A DNA stretch of 64,000 nt from Streptomyces alboniger. Lineage in GTDB: Bacteria; Actinomycetota; Actinomycetes; Streptomycetales; Streptomycetaceae. This document shows positions 24,698 through 33,576 of the stretch, in pieces (the first letter of the stretch is position 1; every line of letters starts with the position of its first letter). Location: contig NZ_CP023695.1 of NCBI RefSeq assembly GCF_008704395.1, forward strand, positions 2,976,001-3,040,000. Reading direction: 5' to 3'. A program made the translations under genes and the position numbers. The notes under the pieces were generated by a model. It saw only the letters and a list, made by a program, of their open reading frames with translations, was not told the DNA's origin and searched no databases.

Positions 24698-27007
24698 TTA
24701 TTGCGGTGCCGCCACCGCCGCCTGCGGGCGGATGGGGAGGCGGTTGACCGGGCGGCCCGTCGCCGCGCGGACCGCCGCCGCGATCGCCGCCGGGGACGTC
24801 ACGACCGGGACCGCGCTGGCCGCCTTCGCCCCGAAGGGAGCGACCACGTCCCGCTCCTCCACCAGCTTCACGATGCGGATGTCGGGGGTGTCCAGGGCGG
24901 TCGGGAGGGCGTATCCGGTGAGGTCGGGGTGGCGGACGATGCCGCGCGGGGTGCGGAGGTTCTCCGTGAGCGCCGCGCCCACGCCCTGCGTGACGCCCGC
25001 CTCGATGCGGGCCCTCAGCTGGGTCGGGTTGAGGATGCGGCCCACGTCCTGGGCGACGGCCAGTTCGACGACCCGTACGGAACCGATCTCGATGTCGACG
25101 TCCACGACCGCGCGGATCGCGCAGAACGCCATGCCCACGAACGCGTCGCCCTGCCCGGCCTCGTCCAGCGGCTCGGTCGGATGCGGGCGGCACTGGGCCG
25201 TGGCCCACAGCTCCTTGCCGTCCAGCGCCTCGGTGACCGTCGTGGAGAGCACGCCGTCGTACGAGGTGATCTTGCCGTCGGTGATCTGGAGCAGCTCGGT
25301 GGACATGCCGAACTTGTGGGCCAGCGGCTGGAGCAGCTGGGTCCTGACCATCTTCGCCGCGCGCTCCACCGCGCCGCCCGACACCCAGGTGTGGCGGCCC
25401 CGGCAGCTCGGACCCGCTGGGGGCTGGTCGGTGTCGACGGGGGCGACCCGGACGTCGTCGATGCCCAGGGTCTCCTGGACGATCTGGCGGGCCAGCGTGG
25501 TGAAGCCCTGGCCCGTCTCGACGGCCGCGCAGATCACCGTCGCCACGCCGTCGTGGACCTTCACGGTGGCGGTGGAGACCTCGTCCGTGCCCTCGGCACC
25601 GAGGAGCTGGACCATGCCGAGGCCGTAGCCGACACCGCGCCGCACGGCGGCCGGTTCGCCCGCGCCCTCGGGGCCGCCGGGCAGCAGCCACTCGTCCTCG
25701 GGGGTGTCCTTGGGCAGCTCCGGCAGCGGGAAGTCCCGTACGGCGGCGAGGAGTTCGGCCACCGGCGCCGGGCACGTCACCGTCTGGCCGGTGGGCATGA
25801 TGTCGCCGGTCGCCATGGCGTTGCGCAGCCGCAGCTCGGCCGGGTCCACGCCCAGCTTATTGGCGATCTTGTCCATTTGGGCCTCGTACGCGGCGCACAC
25901 CTGCATGGCGCCCTCGCCCCGTACGTGCCCGGAGGGCGGGTTGTTCGTACGGACCGCCCAGCCCTCGATGAAGGCGTTCGGCACGACGTAGGGGCCGCAG
26001 GCGAAGGAGACGGCCGCGGCCAGGGCCTCCGACGAGGTGTCCGCGTACGCACCCGCGTCGAGCAGGATCTGCGCCTCGACCTTGACAAGCCGGCCCTCGG
26101 CGTCGGCGTGGTGGCGGTAGCGCAGGAGCGTGGGATGGCGGTGGGCGTGCCCGAGGAAGGACTCCTCGCGGGTCGCCGTCAGCTTGACCGGGCAGCCGGT
26201 CCGCAACGCGAGGAGGCCGAGCGGGAGTTGGAAGCTCGCGTCCTCGCGGTCGGCGGTCGCGCCCGGCACGCCCGTGACGACGACCTTGACCCGCTCGGGC
26301 GCCAGGCCGTAGCAGGAGGCGGCGCGGTCGCGGTCCGCGTGCGGGTCGGTGGAGGCGATGTACAGCTCCACGCCCCCGTCGGGGCGCGGCACGGCGAGGC
26401 CCGCCTCGGCGCCGATCGGCGCGGGGTCCTGGCGGCCGATGCGGTAAAGCCCCTCGACGACGATCTCGCCCGCCGCCTCCGGGTCGCCGTGGCGCAGCGG
26501 GATGTGCCGGATCAAGTTGCCGTCGGGGTGCAGCGGTTCGGCCTCGAAGGCCTTCTCCGGGTCGGTGACCGGTTCGAGCACCTCGTACTCGACGATGACG
26601 GCGGCGGCGGCCATCCGCGCGGTGTCGGGGTGGTCGGCGGCGACGGCCGCGATGGGCTCGCCGTGGTGGCGTACGACATCGGAGGCGAAGACCGGCCGGT
26701 CCGGCGTCCTGCGCCCGTGCGAGGCGTCACCGGGCACGTCCTCGTGGGTGACGACGGCCCGCACGCCCGGCATCTCACGCGCGTGGCTGGTGTCGATGGA
26801 GACGATGCGGGCGTGCGCGTGCGGGGAGCGCAGGACCGCCGCCCAGAGCAGGCCCTCGGCCCACAGGTCGGAGGCGTAGGGGAAGGTGCCCTCCGTCTTG
26901 GCGCGGCACTCCGCCGGCGGCAGGGACGCGCCGATGCCGTGCGGCAGCGGCTCCGGTCCCGGCGCGGTGGCGGCGGGCGTGGCCGTGGTGGTGGTCTCGT
27001 CGCTCAC
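24698..27007 (-). CDS. Xanthine dehydrogenase molybdopterin-binding subunit
   Basis: This 769-residue large subunit of the xanthine dehydrogenase family would hydroxylate xanthine/hypoxanthine or a related heterocycle at the molybdenum cofactor. The N-terminal a/b hammerhead begins near GTFPYASDLWAEGLLWAAVLRSPHAHARI, and the cofactor domain contains ATVICAAVETGQGFTTLARQIVQETLG and GGAVERAAKMV. GTG 27007 has GGAGG six bases upstream and overlaps the stop of the iron-sulfur subunit gene (GTGA). It is the last gene of a three-gene operon in the order FAD, 2Fe-2S, Mo. Confidence 0.92.
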   Translation of the reverse strand: MSDETTTTATPAATAPGPEPLPHGIGASLPPAECRAKTEGTFPYASDLWAEGLLWAAVLRSPHAHARIVSIDTSHAREMPGVRAVVTHEDVPGDASHGRRTPDRPVFASDVVRHHGEPIAAVAADHPDTARMAAAAVIVEYEVLEPVTDPEKAFEAEPLHPDGNLIRHIPLRHGDPEAAGEIVVEGLYRIGRQDPAPIGAEAGLAVPRPDGGVELYIASTDPHADRDRAASCYGLAPERVKVVVTGVPGATADREDASFQLPLGLLALRTGCPVKLTATREESFLGHAHRHPTLLRYRHHADAEGRLVKVEAQILLDAGAYADTSSEALAAAVSFACGPYVVPNAFIEGWAVRTNNPPSGHVRGEGAMQVCAAYEAQMDKIANKLGVDPAELRLRNAMATGDIMPTGQTVTCPAPVAELLAAVRDFPLPELPKDTPEDEWLLPGGPEGAGEPAAVRRGVGYGLGMVQLLGAEGTDEVSTATVKVHDGVATVICAAVETGQGFTTLARQIVQETLGIDDVRVAPVDTDQPPAGPSCRGRHTWVSGGAVERAAKMVRTQLLQPLAHKFGMSTELLQITDGKITSYDGVLSTTVTEALDGKELWATAQCRPHPTEPLDEAGQGDAFVGMAFCAIRAVVDVDIEIGSVRVVELAVAQDVGRILNPTQLRARIEAGVTQGVGAALTENLRTPRGIVRHPDLTGYALPTALDTPDIRIVKLVEERDVVAPFGAKAASAVPVVTSPAAIAAAVRAATGRPVNRLPIRPQAAVAAPQ

Positions 27008-28857
27008 GCCTGGCCTCCGTCCTGGCCGTAGGGGCCGTGCGGTCCTTCGTACGTACCGTCGTCGTACGCGCTCTGGTGGACGCCGCCCGCGCCCGGGCCC
27101 GCCTGGTGCGGGATGCGGGCCTCGTCGGTCCGCTCGTCCGGCGCGGGGGCCGACGCCTCGGCCGCGGCGGACGCCTCGCGCTCGGCGACCACCTCCTGCA
27201 CGGCGTCGAGCACACCGCGGTAGCCCGAGCAGCGGCAGAGGTTGCCGCACAGCGCGCGGCGGGTCTCCAGCTCGCTGGGGGCGGGGTTGCCCTCAAGAAG
27301 GTCGTGCACGGTCATGGCCATGCCCGGTACGCAGAAGCCGCACTGCACCGCGCCGCACGCGGCGAGCGCGCGCTGCACGTCGGAGGGCTGCCCGTCGGCG
27401 GCCAGGCCCTCGACGGTGCGGATCTCACTGCCCGCCGTGGTGGCGGCTGGCACCAGGCAGGAGGCGACGAGACGGCCGTCCACCTGGACGTTGCAGGCCC
27501 CGCACTCCCCCTGCGAGCAGCCGTCCTTGGCGCCCGCGAGACCGAGCCGCTCCCGCAGGACGTAGAGCAGGGACTCCCCGATCCAGGCGTCGGTGACGGG
27601 ACGGTCGGTGCCGTTCACGCGCAGGACGTAGGAGCCGAGGGGGTGGTCGTCGTGGAGGGGGTTGGGGGCGATGACGGGGGCGTCGGTGCCGGTCGCCTCC
27701 ACCAGTTCTTCCGGCTGGCCTACTTCACCCACTTCGCCCGCCGCGTCCGGCTCGTCCTGCTCCTCCGCTTCGCCCGGCTCGGGAGCGAATTCGGCCGATT
27801 CGGCGTGCTCAGCAGGTGTTTCGGGCGCTTCGGGCACTTCAGCTGCTTCGGGCACGCCGAGCACCTCAGGCGCCACGGACGTTTCAGCCGTGAGGGATAC
27901 GTCGATGGGGGTGCCGAAGGCGTCCACGGGCCCGGGGGCCTCGTACGGCGGTTCCGGAACCGTCAGGGCATCAACGGCCTCGACGACCTCAATGGCCTCC
28001 TGAGCGGCCTCGACGGTCTCCTGCGCGGCTTCGACGGCCTCCGCGGCCTGCGCCGCCTGTGCCGCCTGCGCCGCCTCGACCCCCGACTGCCCGGCGGGCG
28101 GCACCTTGACCGCCCGCAGCAGCGTCGTCTGCTCGAACCGGCTCTCCCGCGGCTCCTCCTGAGAGGCCTCCTCCTGGATCTCCGGGGCCTGCGCACCCCA
28201 GGGCGCACCGGCCCCCGCACCCGTCGCCCAGGGCGCGGGCGCGCCGCCCGGCAGCGTCGCGGGAGGCATGCCGCCCCCGGGCCAGGAGTTCAGCTGCGTA
28301 CGAACGGGGTAGCCCCCGCCCTCGGTCAGCGAGGAGGCGGTGAACTCGCCCGATTCGTCCGGGAGATCACCTTCGGCGACCGGGATCGACCACTGCCCCG
28401 TGATGTCGGACGAGGGAGCGGCGCCCCCCTGCCCGTACTGCTGCCCGTAGCCCTGGTCGTGCCCTTGCCCGCCGTACCCCTCGCTGAAGCTCCACTGCCC
28501 GGTCGCCCGGGGGTCGTAACCGTGACTCTCCGCCGGCTGCTGCTCCGGCTGAGGCTGGGAGGGCTGGGGCGCCTGCGCCGTGCCCGCGTCGGGCCACCGC
28601 ACCGTCCGCCCGCCGTCGGCCGCCCCCGTCACCTCGGGCGGCATGACCCACGCGCCCGTGGCCGCCGGGTCGGTGGCATCGGCGGTGGTCGGGGTGACCG
28701 TTATCTGCGGCGGCACATAGCCGTGGCCGGGCGCGGCGAGCGGGGCGTCCAGCATGCCCTCGGGGAGCTGCACGAACGCCGTGGCGTCCGAGTCGTACTC
28801 GCCCTGCGGGTGCGGCTGCCAGCCGCCGCCGTTGTGGGTGTTCCGGTCGTCGCTCAC
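27004..28857 (-). CDS. Xanthine dehydrogenase 2Fe-2S subunit with long disordered N-terminus
   Basis: The 617-residue protein ends in a normal 150-residue two-cluster domain: DGCSQGECGACNVQVDG plus CLV bind the plant-type cluster and CGAVQCGFCVPG with CGNLCRCSGY binds the second. The first ~395 residues are unusual, rich in Pro, Gln, Gly, Ala and Glu with runs such as AAQAAQAAQAAEAVEAAQE, and contain no known domain; ordinary subunits are 160-200 residues. GTG 28857 overlaps the FAD-subunit stop. A downstream start just before the cluster domain cannot be excluded, but the long frame keeps coding bias throughout. Confidence 0.85.
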   Translation of the reverse strand: MSDDRNTHNGGGWQPHPQGEYDSDATAFVQLPEGMLDAPLAAPGHGYVPPQITVTPTTADATDPAATGAWVMPPEVTGAADGGRTVRWPDAGTAQAPQPSQPQPEQQPAESHGYDPRATGQWSFSEGYGGQGHDQGYGQQYGQGGAAPSSDITGQWSIPVAEGDLPDESGEFTASSLTEGGGYPVRTQLNSWPGGGMPPATLPGGAPAPWATGAGAGAPWGAQAPEIQEEASQEEPRESRFEQTTLLRAVKVPPAGQSGVEAAQAAQAAQAAEAVEAAQETVEAAQEAIEVVEAVDALTVPEPPYEAPGPVDAFGTPIDVSLTAETSVAPEVLGVPEAAEVPEAPETPAEHAESAEFAPEPGEAEEQDEPDAAGEVGEVGQPEELVEATGTDAPVIAPNPLHDDHPLGSYVLRVNGTDRPVTDAWIGESLLYVLRERLGLAGAKDGCSQGECGACNVQVDGRLVASCLVPAATTAGSEIRTVEGLAADGQPSDVQRALAACGAVQCGFCVPGMAMTVHDLLEGNPAPSELETRRALCGNLCRCSGYRGVLDAVQEVVAEREASAAAEASAPAPDERTDEARIPHQAGPGAGGVHQSAYDDGTYEGPHGPYGQDGGQA

Positions 28858-29759
28858 GACAGCGCCCTCCCCAGTGCTCGTCGGGCCAGCGCGGCGACGG
28901 TGCGCCGCAGGTGCAGTACGCCGGGCGGCAGCGGCTGTTCGGTGCCGTCGGCCGCCGGGGGCTGGTCGGGGACGCAGGCGGCGGCCACGTACTCACCGAA
29001 GGCGGTGACCGCCTCCGGGACGAGGCTGCCGCGCTCGCCGTCCCAGTCGATCAGCGAGGCGACCCACTGCTCGGCCTCCAGGGGCCGCAGCGGCATCGGC
29101 GCGATGGCGCCGACCGCGCACCGCACAGCGCGCCGCGCGGGGTCGAGGACGAGCGCGACGGACGCGATGGCCCGGCCGGGGCCGGTGCGTCCGGTCGCCT
29201 TGAGGAAGACCTGGGGGGCGTGCAGCAACGGCACGCGCACGAAACCGATCAGCTCGCCGGGGCGGAGCATCTCCCGGCCCGCGAGCAGGTGCGAGACGGG
29301 GATCTCGCGGCGGGCGCCACCGGGCCCCGCGATGATCAGGACGGCTTCGAGGGCCGCGAGGACGGGCAGCGCGTCGCCGGTCGGCGCGGCCGATGCGATG
29401 TTGCCGCCGAGGGTGCCCGCGTTGCGGATCTGGGGCGGTCCCGCGGCGCGCGCGGCGGCGGCCAGGGCGGGGAACAGGGCGGCGAAGTCGGGGCGGCCCA
29501 TGCGGGCGTGGGTGAGCCCGGCGCCGAGCAGGCCGTGCCCGTCCTGGTACTGCCAGCCGCGGATCTCGCTGATGCGGCCGAGGCCGACGAGGGCGGCGGG
29601 GCGCAGCTGTCCCGAGTTGACCGAGGCCATCAGGTCCGTGCCGCCGGCGACGGGTACGGCGGCGGGCATGGCGGCGAGTGCCGCCACGGCCTCGTCGAGC
29701 GTGGCGGGCAGCTTCACCGACTGCGGTGTCTGTGCCGCCTGCGGTGCGTGCGTGGTCAA
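28854..29759 (-). CDS. Xanthine dehydrogenase FAD-binding subunit
   Basis: The 301-residue subunit carries FAD and passes electrons to NAD+. The PCMH-type FAD site shows VPVAGGTDLMASVNSG and AAGPPQIRNAGTLGGNIASAAPTGDALP, and a CO-dehydrogenase-flavoprotein C-terminal domain follows. The start appears to be TTG 29759, preceded by GGAAGGGG about 10 bases away. It is the first gene of the operon, and a long palindrome 35 bp upstream may control it. Confidence 0.88.
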   Translation of the reverse strand: MTTHAPQAAQTPQSVKLPATLDEAVAALAAMPAAVPVAGGTDLMASVNSGQLRPAALVGLGRISEIRGWQYQDGHGLLGAGLTHARMGRPDFAALFPALAAAARAAGPPQIRNAGTLGGNIASAAPTGDALPVLAALEAVLIIAGPGGARREIPVSHLLAGREMLRPGELIGFVRVPLLHAPQVFLKATGRTGPGRAIASVALVLDPARRAVRCAVGAIAPMPLRPLEAEQWVASLIDWDGERGSLVPEAVTAFGEYVAAACVPDQPPAADGTEQPLPPGVLHLRRTVAALARRALGRALS

Positions 29760-30060
29760 AACCGGCTGCCCCTTCCCGATGCCCGGCCGCGTACTTCACC
29801 TACGTCGCGTACGTGAAGCGCTCGCCGTTCGCGACGTGTCGCCGTTACGCCTGTTCCGCCGTACGGTACGTGCTCCCAACCCGGACGTGGCAACTCTGGC
29901 ACATTCTCCCCGGGCCCCGACGCGGGGGTCCGCTAGGAGGCATTCGTCCCCAGACCAGGGGGATATGCCGTTTTCGCACGGCTTCCGGCGGCCCGTGCGC
30001 GGGGCACTGGGCGCGGGCCGCCGGGTCCGGTCCGCGGCGGCCCGGCACTCGGACGGGACC
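29760..30060. other. Regulatory gap between xdh operon and hexosaminidase gene
   Basis: No gene is visible in these 301 bp. They hold the xdh operon upstream palindrome (29794-29818) and, further right, GC-rich sequence without clear elements; the hexosaminidase gene ends here. Confidence 0.5.
29794..29818. promoter_or_regulatory. Palindromic operator candidate before the xdh operon
   Basis: CTTCACcTACG and CGTAcGTGAAG are 11-base arms with one central-side mismatch around a TCG centre. It is 35 bp upstream of the first xdh gene. No regulator gene is next to it. Confidence 0.5.
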
Positions 30061-31707
30061 TCACACGTTCGGGGGCGGCCCCTCGATCGGACGGCCGAGG
30101 TCACTGTCCGTCAGCCCTTCGGGGGCGGGCCGCCGCTGCCGGGGCAACGGGCCGCCCGGCGGCCGGTAGTCGACGCCGAGGGCGTCAAGTCGCGCGTAGT
30201 GAGCGGTCATACGCCGCTCGAAGTCGGCGAAGTCGCGCTCGGCGGGGGCCGGGAGCCTGCGCCAGGCGACCTCGCAGAACGCGGCCAGACGCGGGAACAC
30301 CTGGTAGTCGACGCGTCCCTGGTGCTCCATCACCTCGGTCCACACGTTGGCCTGGGTGCCGAGGACGCGGGCGGCCTCCTCCTCGGTGAGTTCGGCGGGG
30401 ACGGGCTCGAAGCGGTAGACGTCCTCCAGGGTGCGGACGAAGCCGATCGGCATCGGCTCGTGGGGGCCGCCGTCCTGCCGGTGGTCCAAGTACACGTGCT
30501 GCTCGGGGCACATGATGACGTCGTGGCCGGACTTGGCGGCGGCGATGCCGCCGCGATAGCCGCGCCAGGAGGAGACGGTGGCCCCCTCGGCGAGGCCGCC
30601 CTCCAGGATCTCGTCCCAGCCGATGAGCCGCCGCCCGCGGGCCGAGAGCCACTGGTCGAAGTGGCGGATGAACCAGCTCTGGAGCCCGTCCTCGCCCTCG
30701 ACGCCCAGCTCCTTGACGCGGGCCTGCGCGGCGGCCGAGGCCTTCCACTGGTCCTTGGGGCACTCGTCGCCGCCGACGTGGACGAAGGTGGACGGGAAGA
30801 GGTCGAGGACTTCCTCGAAGACACCTTCGTAGAACCGGAGTACGTCCTCGGTGGGGGCGAGGACGTTCTTGCTGACGCCCCAGGTGTCCCAGACGGTCAG
30901 CGCCTCGGTGTCGACGACGTCCGCGTTGCCGAGGTGCGGGTAGGCGCTGATGGCGGCCTGCGAGTGGCCGGGGATGTCGATCTCGGGGACGACGGCGATG
31001 TGCAGGGACTCCGCGTACGCGACGATCTCGCGGATGTCGTCCTGGGTGTAGAAGCCGCCGTGCGGGCGCTCCTCCCACAGCGGCGAGTTGCGGTGCCCCC
31101 ACTTGGAGCGGGCCCGCCACGAGCCGGCCTCGGTGAGCCTCGGGTGGCGCTTGATCTCCACGCGCCAGCCCTGGTCGTCGGTGAGGTGGAAGTGGAAGAC
31201 GTTGAGCTTGTGGGCGGCGAGCAGGTCGAGGTAGCGCAGGACGCCTTCCTTCGGCATGAAGTGCCGGGCCACGTCCAGCATCATGCCGCGCCATCCGAAG
31301 CGGGGGGCGTCCTCGACGACGCCCGCGGGGACGGAGCGCGGCACGTCCGGGCGCAGGGGCGCCCGCCGGAAGGCGTCGGGGCCGAAGAGCTGGCGGAGCG
31401 TCTGGGCGCCCCAGAAGACGCCCGCGGCCGCGCCGCCGCGGATCTCGACGCGCTCCTCGTCGATGGTGAGCCGGTACGCCTCCGCCTCCAGGGAGCCGTC
31501 GAGGAGCAGGGAGACGGAGCCGCCCGCGCCCTCGGGCCCGGACGGCAGCGGCAGACCGAGGGCCGCGCCGAGCGTGGCGCGCAGCCAGCGCTCGGTGGAC
31601 TCGGTGCCGGGGCCCGCCCACAGGGTGGTGGAGGGTCCGGCGGCGAAGGAGGAACCGGGCACGGCCTCGGCGCGTGCGGGCGCCGGGATGAGCTGGTCAT
31701 GGGTCAT
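30061..31707 (-). CDS. Beta-N-acetylhexosaminidase (GH20)
   Basis: The 548-residue enzyme removes terminal N-acetylglucosamine or N-acetylgalactosamine. The GH20 barrel starts with GWRGMMLDVARHFMPKEGVLRYLDLLAAHKLNVFHFHLTDDQGWRVEIK, and the catalytic Asp-Glu pair is in FVHVGGDECPK. An N-terminal GH20b-type domain precedes it. No signal peptide is evident, so it may act in the cytoplasm on imported chito-oligosaccharides or be exported without a classic signal. ATG 31707 is chosen over 31761. Confidence 0.93.
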   Translation of the reverse strand: MTHDQLIPAPARAEAVPGSSFAAGPSTTLWAGPGTESTERWLRATLGAALGLPLPSGPEGAGGSVSLLLDGSLEAEAYRLTIDEERVEIRGGAAAGVFWGAQTLRQLFGPDAFRRAPLRPDVPRSVPAGVVEDAPRFGWRGMMLDVARHFMPKEGVLRYLDLLAAHKLNVFHFHLTDDQGWRVEIKRHPRLTEAGSWRARSKWGHRNSPLWEERPHGGFYTQDDIREIVAYAESLHIAVVPEIDIPGHSQAAISAYPHLGNADVVDTEALTVWDTWGVSKNVLAPTEDVLRFYEGVFEEVLDLFPSTFVHVGGDECPKDQWKASAAAQARVKELGVEGEDGLQSWFIRHFDQWLSARGRRLIGWDEILEGGLAEGATVSSWRGYRGGIAAAKSGHDVIMCPEQHVYLDHRQDGGPHEPMPIGFVRTLEDVYRFEPVPAELTEEEAARVLGTQANVWTEVMEHQGRVDYQVFPRLAAFCEVAWRRLPAPAERDFADFERRMTAHYARLDALGVDYRPPGGPLPRQRRPAPEGLTDSDLGRPIEGPPPNV

Positions 31708-31744
31708 GCCGCGCAAGGCTGTCACGCGGGGGCACATCGCAAAA

Positions 31745-31771
31745 GGGGCGTTGCGGTACACGCAACGCCCC
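31745..31771 (-). terminator. Rho-independent terminator after the DUF3039 gene
   Basis: Arms GGGGCGTTGCG (31745-31755) and CGCAACGCCCC (31761-31771) form an 11-bp stem with a 5-nt loop; read on the minus strand it is followed by TTTT. Confidence 0.75.
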
Positions 31772-31816
31772 TCGGGCTACGGGACGGTAAGCCACGGAGA
31801 AGTGGCCCCGCGAGGG

Positions 31817-32113
31817 TTACTTCTTGCCGTCCTTGCCGCCCTTGTCCTTGTCGCCGCCGGCGCCCATGGACTCGTAGATCTCCTTGCACATGGGACAGAC
31901 GGGGTACTTCTTCGGGTCGCGGCCGGGGACCCACACCTTGCCGCAGAGCGCGACGACGGGGGTCCCGTCGAGCGCGCTCGCCATGATCTTGTCCTTCTGG
32001 ACGTAGTGCGCGTAGCGCTCGTGGTCGCCGTCACCGTGCGACACCTGCGGCGTCGGCTCTACGAGGGTCCCCGTACCTGCCCCGCGCTCGGGCTCGGGCT
32101 CAAGAGTGCTCAT
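31817..32113 (-). CDS. DUF3039 protein
   Basis: The 98-residue protein is a common small actinobacterial family. Its middle reads HYVQKDKIMASALDGTPVVALCGKVWVPGRDPKKYPVCPMCKEIYE, with a CxxC-type pair plus an earlier Cys suggesting a zinc ribbon. The C terminus is Lys/Gly/Asp rich. ATG 32113 is chosen. A terminator follows it. Function unknown. Confidence 0.88.
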   Translation of the reverse strand: MSTLEPEPERGAGTGTLVEPTPQVSHGDGDHERYAHYVQKDKIMASALDGTPVVALCGKVWVPGRDPKKYPVCPMCKEIYESMGAGGDKDKGGKDGKK

Positions 32114-32190
32114 AGGGGCCAAGGGTACTCACGCGCGGCGCGTCCCGGCAGCGGCTGGGCCCCGCCGGGTGCCCGTTCGGATCGTGCGGA

Positions 32191-32315
32191 CCGGTGGGGG
32201 CTGAGCGCGCAGTTCCCCGCGCCCCTGGGTACGACCCCTGCACCCGCACCCAAACGCGAGGCCGCACCACGGGCCCGTCAGGGGCGCGGGGAACTGCGCG
32301 ACCAGCCCCCACCGG
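32191..32315. repeat. Long inverted repeat overlapping the end of the MFS gene
   Basis: A perfect 22-bp pair (32206-32227 and 32279-32300, core GCGCAGTTCCCCGCGCCCCT) extends with two mismatches to arms of about 37 bp (32191-32227 and 32279-32315). The right arm encodes the last residues and stop of the MFS protein. The core is the kind of repeat found between genes across Streptomyces chromosomes; it may act as a terminator. Confidence 0.75.
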
Positions 32316-33465
32316 CCCGCAGACCGAAGGAGTCGCTGCGGCCCCGCGCCGCGGACATGTGCAGAACGAGCCCCGCGAAAGCCACCCCCGCCGCCGCCCA
32401 AGGCAACGCACGGGCCGCGAGACCCACCGAAAGAGCGAGCCCCGCCAGCGCGGAGCCGACCGCGCTGCCCAGGTAGAGGGCGGAGTTGTTGAGCGCGAGG
32501 GCGACGGTGCCGCGCTCGGCGCGCAGCGCGAGGAGGCGGTGCTGCTGCGGGACCTGGAACGCCCAGCCCGCGGCGCCCCAGACGACGAGCGCGGGGAAGG
32601 CGGCGGCGCCGAGCAGCGGCAGCACGCCGATCGAGACGACCAGGGTCGACACGATCCCCGTAATGAGGAGAACCACCCGGCCCGTGCGGTCCACCAGCGG
32701 CCCGGCGACCACACTGCCCAGCACACCGCCGATCCCCCACGCCCACAGGTACGGCGCCACATCGCCCGCCCCCACACCGCCCGCCGAGGCGAGCACCGGC
32801 GCGAGGTAGGTGTAGAGGCCGAGGCTCGCCACCGCGCCCAGGAAGGAGACGCTCACGATGGGCAGCACCTTCCGGTCGGCGAGCGCCCCGAGCCGCGCCC
32901 GCACCGGCACCGGCGGCGCGGCGGGCACCTCGGGCAGCCCCACCGCGAGACCCAGGAGCGCGACCGCGCCGAGGCCCGTCACCAGCCACATCGTGGCCCG
33001 CCAGGACGTGTGGTCGGCGAGCAGCACCCCCAGCGGAACACCGAGGACCGTGCCCGAACTCATCCCGCCCATCACCAGCGCGAGCGCCCGCCCGCGGCGC
33101 TCCTCCCCCGCCAGCGAAGCGGCGGCCGCCGTGGACAGCGCCGAGTAGACCCCGGCGCCGACACCCGCCACCGCCCGCGAGACGAGGAGGACGCCGAGGC
33201 CGGGCGCGAGCGCGGTGAGGCCGTTGCCGAGCGTGAAGACGGCCAGCGCGGCGACGATCAGCACGCGCGGCCGCACGCCGGACAGCAGCCCGGTGACGAG
33301 CGGCGCGCTCACCGCGTACGCGAGGGTGAAGACGGTGACCATCTGCCCCGCGAGCGAGACGGTGGTCCCCAGATCCCCTGCGACGACGGGCAGCAGGCCC
33401 GCCATCACATAGGCGTCGAGCCCCAGAGTGAAGGCCCCCACCATCAACAACCACACCTTGCGCAC
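32278..33465 (-). CDS. MFS transporter (DHA1-like efflux)
   Basis: The 395-residue protein has 12 predicted membrane segments. Family hallmarks include the RxxxG-type loop after helix 2 and the helix-5 antiporter-like segment MGGMSSGTVLGVPLGVLLAD. It resembles AraJ/CmlA-like exporters. GTG 33465 is chosen because GGGAG lies 9 bases upstream. It is divergent from a LysR gene that probably controls it. Its final residues lie in a long inverted repeat. Drug or metabolite specificity is unknown. Confidence 0.9.
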   Translation of the reverse strand: MRKVWLLMVGAFTLGLDAYVMAGLLPVVAGDLGTTVSLAGQMVTVFTLAYAVSAPLVTGLLSGVRPRVLIVAALAVFTLGNGLTALAPGLGVLLVSRAVAGVGAGVYSALSTAAAASLAGEERRGRALALVMGGMSSGTVLGVPLGVLLADHTSWRATMWLVTGLGAVALLGLAVGLPEVPAAPPVPVRARLGALADRKVLPIVSVSFLGAVASLGLYTYLAPVLASAGGVGAGDVAPYLWAWGIGGVLGSVVAGPLVDRTGRVVLLITGIVSTLVVSIGVLPLLGAAAFPALVVWGAAGWAFQVPQQHRLLALRAERGTVALALNNSALYLGSAVGSALAGLALSVGLAARALPWAAAGVAFAGLVLHMSAARGRSDSFGLRAGGGWSRSSPRP

Positions 33466-33541
33466 GCCGCTCAACTCCCTTGTCTCCCTCGTCGGTCCTG
33501 CTCGGGAGAGGGAAACGTAGGCACCCTCCGCATCCCGGGGG

Positions 33542-33563
33542 AAATGCCCGGCGACCGGCATTT
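33542..33563. promoter_or_regulatory. Possible LysR binding site
   Basis: AAATGCC and GGCATTT (33542-33548, 33557-33563) form a 7-bp inverted repeat in the gap between the divergent MFS and LysR genes, 14 bp before the LysR ATG. It fits the spacing of LysR boxes. Confidence 0.5.
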
Positions 33564-33576
33564 ATGCTGGGGCGGC

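Noticed and set aside
27037..31986. A 1649-residue open frame opposite the xanthine dehydrogenase and hexosaminidase genes
   Set aside because: It mirrors well-supported genes on the other strand; high-GC DNA keeps antisense frames open. Its composition is Arg/Ala/Gly-rich without any domain.
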